This document shows positions 63,684-64,000 of a stretch of DNA of 64,000 nt, in pieces (the stretch's first letter is position 1; every line of letters starts with the position of its first letter). The DNA is from Anoplopoma fimbria (Eukaryota > Chordata > Actinopteri > Perciformes > Anoplopomatidae). Location of the stretch: positions 11,124,219 through 11,188,218 of the forward strand of contig NC_072472.1 in assembly GCF_027596085.1 (NCBI RefSeq). Reading direction: 5' to 3'. The position numbers and the translations under genes were made by a program. The notes below the pieces were generated by a model, which saw only the letters and a program-made list of their open reading frames with translations, was not told where the DNA came from and searched no databases.

Positions 63684-64000
63684 CTGACAACCAAACACAG
63701 TCAGGTCATTGTTTTATGTATTTTGTCAACATCAGAATCAAACCATGATGCACTAAGACTGTCACTGCTGCAGATGTGCAACGCTGTAAATTTGCCATCT
63801 GTCTGCTTATGTCTCTGTTCTCCACAACCCCTGCAGAGAGGACCAGTTCATTCCTGCAGAAGTAACACTACAAGTGTATTGTACATTATACACTGATAGT
63901 AATGTTAATGATGCAGCAATTCGGGAGTCGGCAGAATAAATTGCTGGATGGAAATGTTCAATACCACAAACCAGAAAGATATTCGAATCTACAGTATATA

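Overview
The window is genomic DNA from a ray-finned (teleost) fish. The evidence is split vertebrate genes with canonical GT-AG introns, AT-rich non-coding DNA, and repeats typical of teleosts: L2-like LINE tails, a Tc1-type element, tRNA-derived SINEs and hAT-like MITEs. All exon models below were built by eye from splice signals, reading phase and family knowledge; nothing was run against a database.

Layout: (1) 1-3981, non-coding upstream DNA. (2) 3982-11930, plus strand: a complete nine-exon GABA-A receptor rho subunit, closest in remembered sequence to rho-3 (gabrr3). (3) 11931-17396, intergenic with an hAT transposase remnant. (4) 17397-33176, plus strand: a 30-exon adhesion GPCR of the ADGRG2 (GPR64) type, with a Thr-rich mucin-like exon built from 39-bp and 90-bp tandem repeats. 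(5) 36066-42829 and 45946-54044, minus strand: two complete ten-exon spermine synthase (sms) genes in tandem. (6) 55873-58898, minus strand: a small PH-domain gene resembling evectins (PLEKHB), with a 34-nt micro-exon. (7) 60240-63683, minus strand: the last 14 coding exons of a skeletal-type ryanodine receptor (ryr1), whose 5' part lies beyond the window.

The most interesting locus is the sms pair. Both copies have intact reading frames and both keep an intron with the hallmarks of the minor (U12) spliceosome, AT-AC subtype. A 256-bp block covering most of exon 5 and all of intron 4 is identical between copies, while exons 6-10, which encode the catalytic domain, have diverged; this looks like gene conversion. 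The downstream copy (sms A) has Glu where the human enzyme has catalytic Asp276, has lost the first Gly-Asn after exon 9, and carries a 27-bp duplication of its start codon region. The upstream copy (sms B) keeps that Asp but has Asp where the human enzyme has Glu220. Transposons present in one copy and absent from the other give a relative order of events. ADGRG2 and SMS both lie on Xp22 in human, so their proximity here looks like conserved synteny. I see no functional link between the other neighbours.
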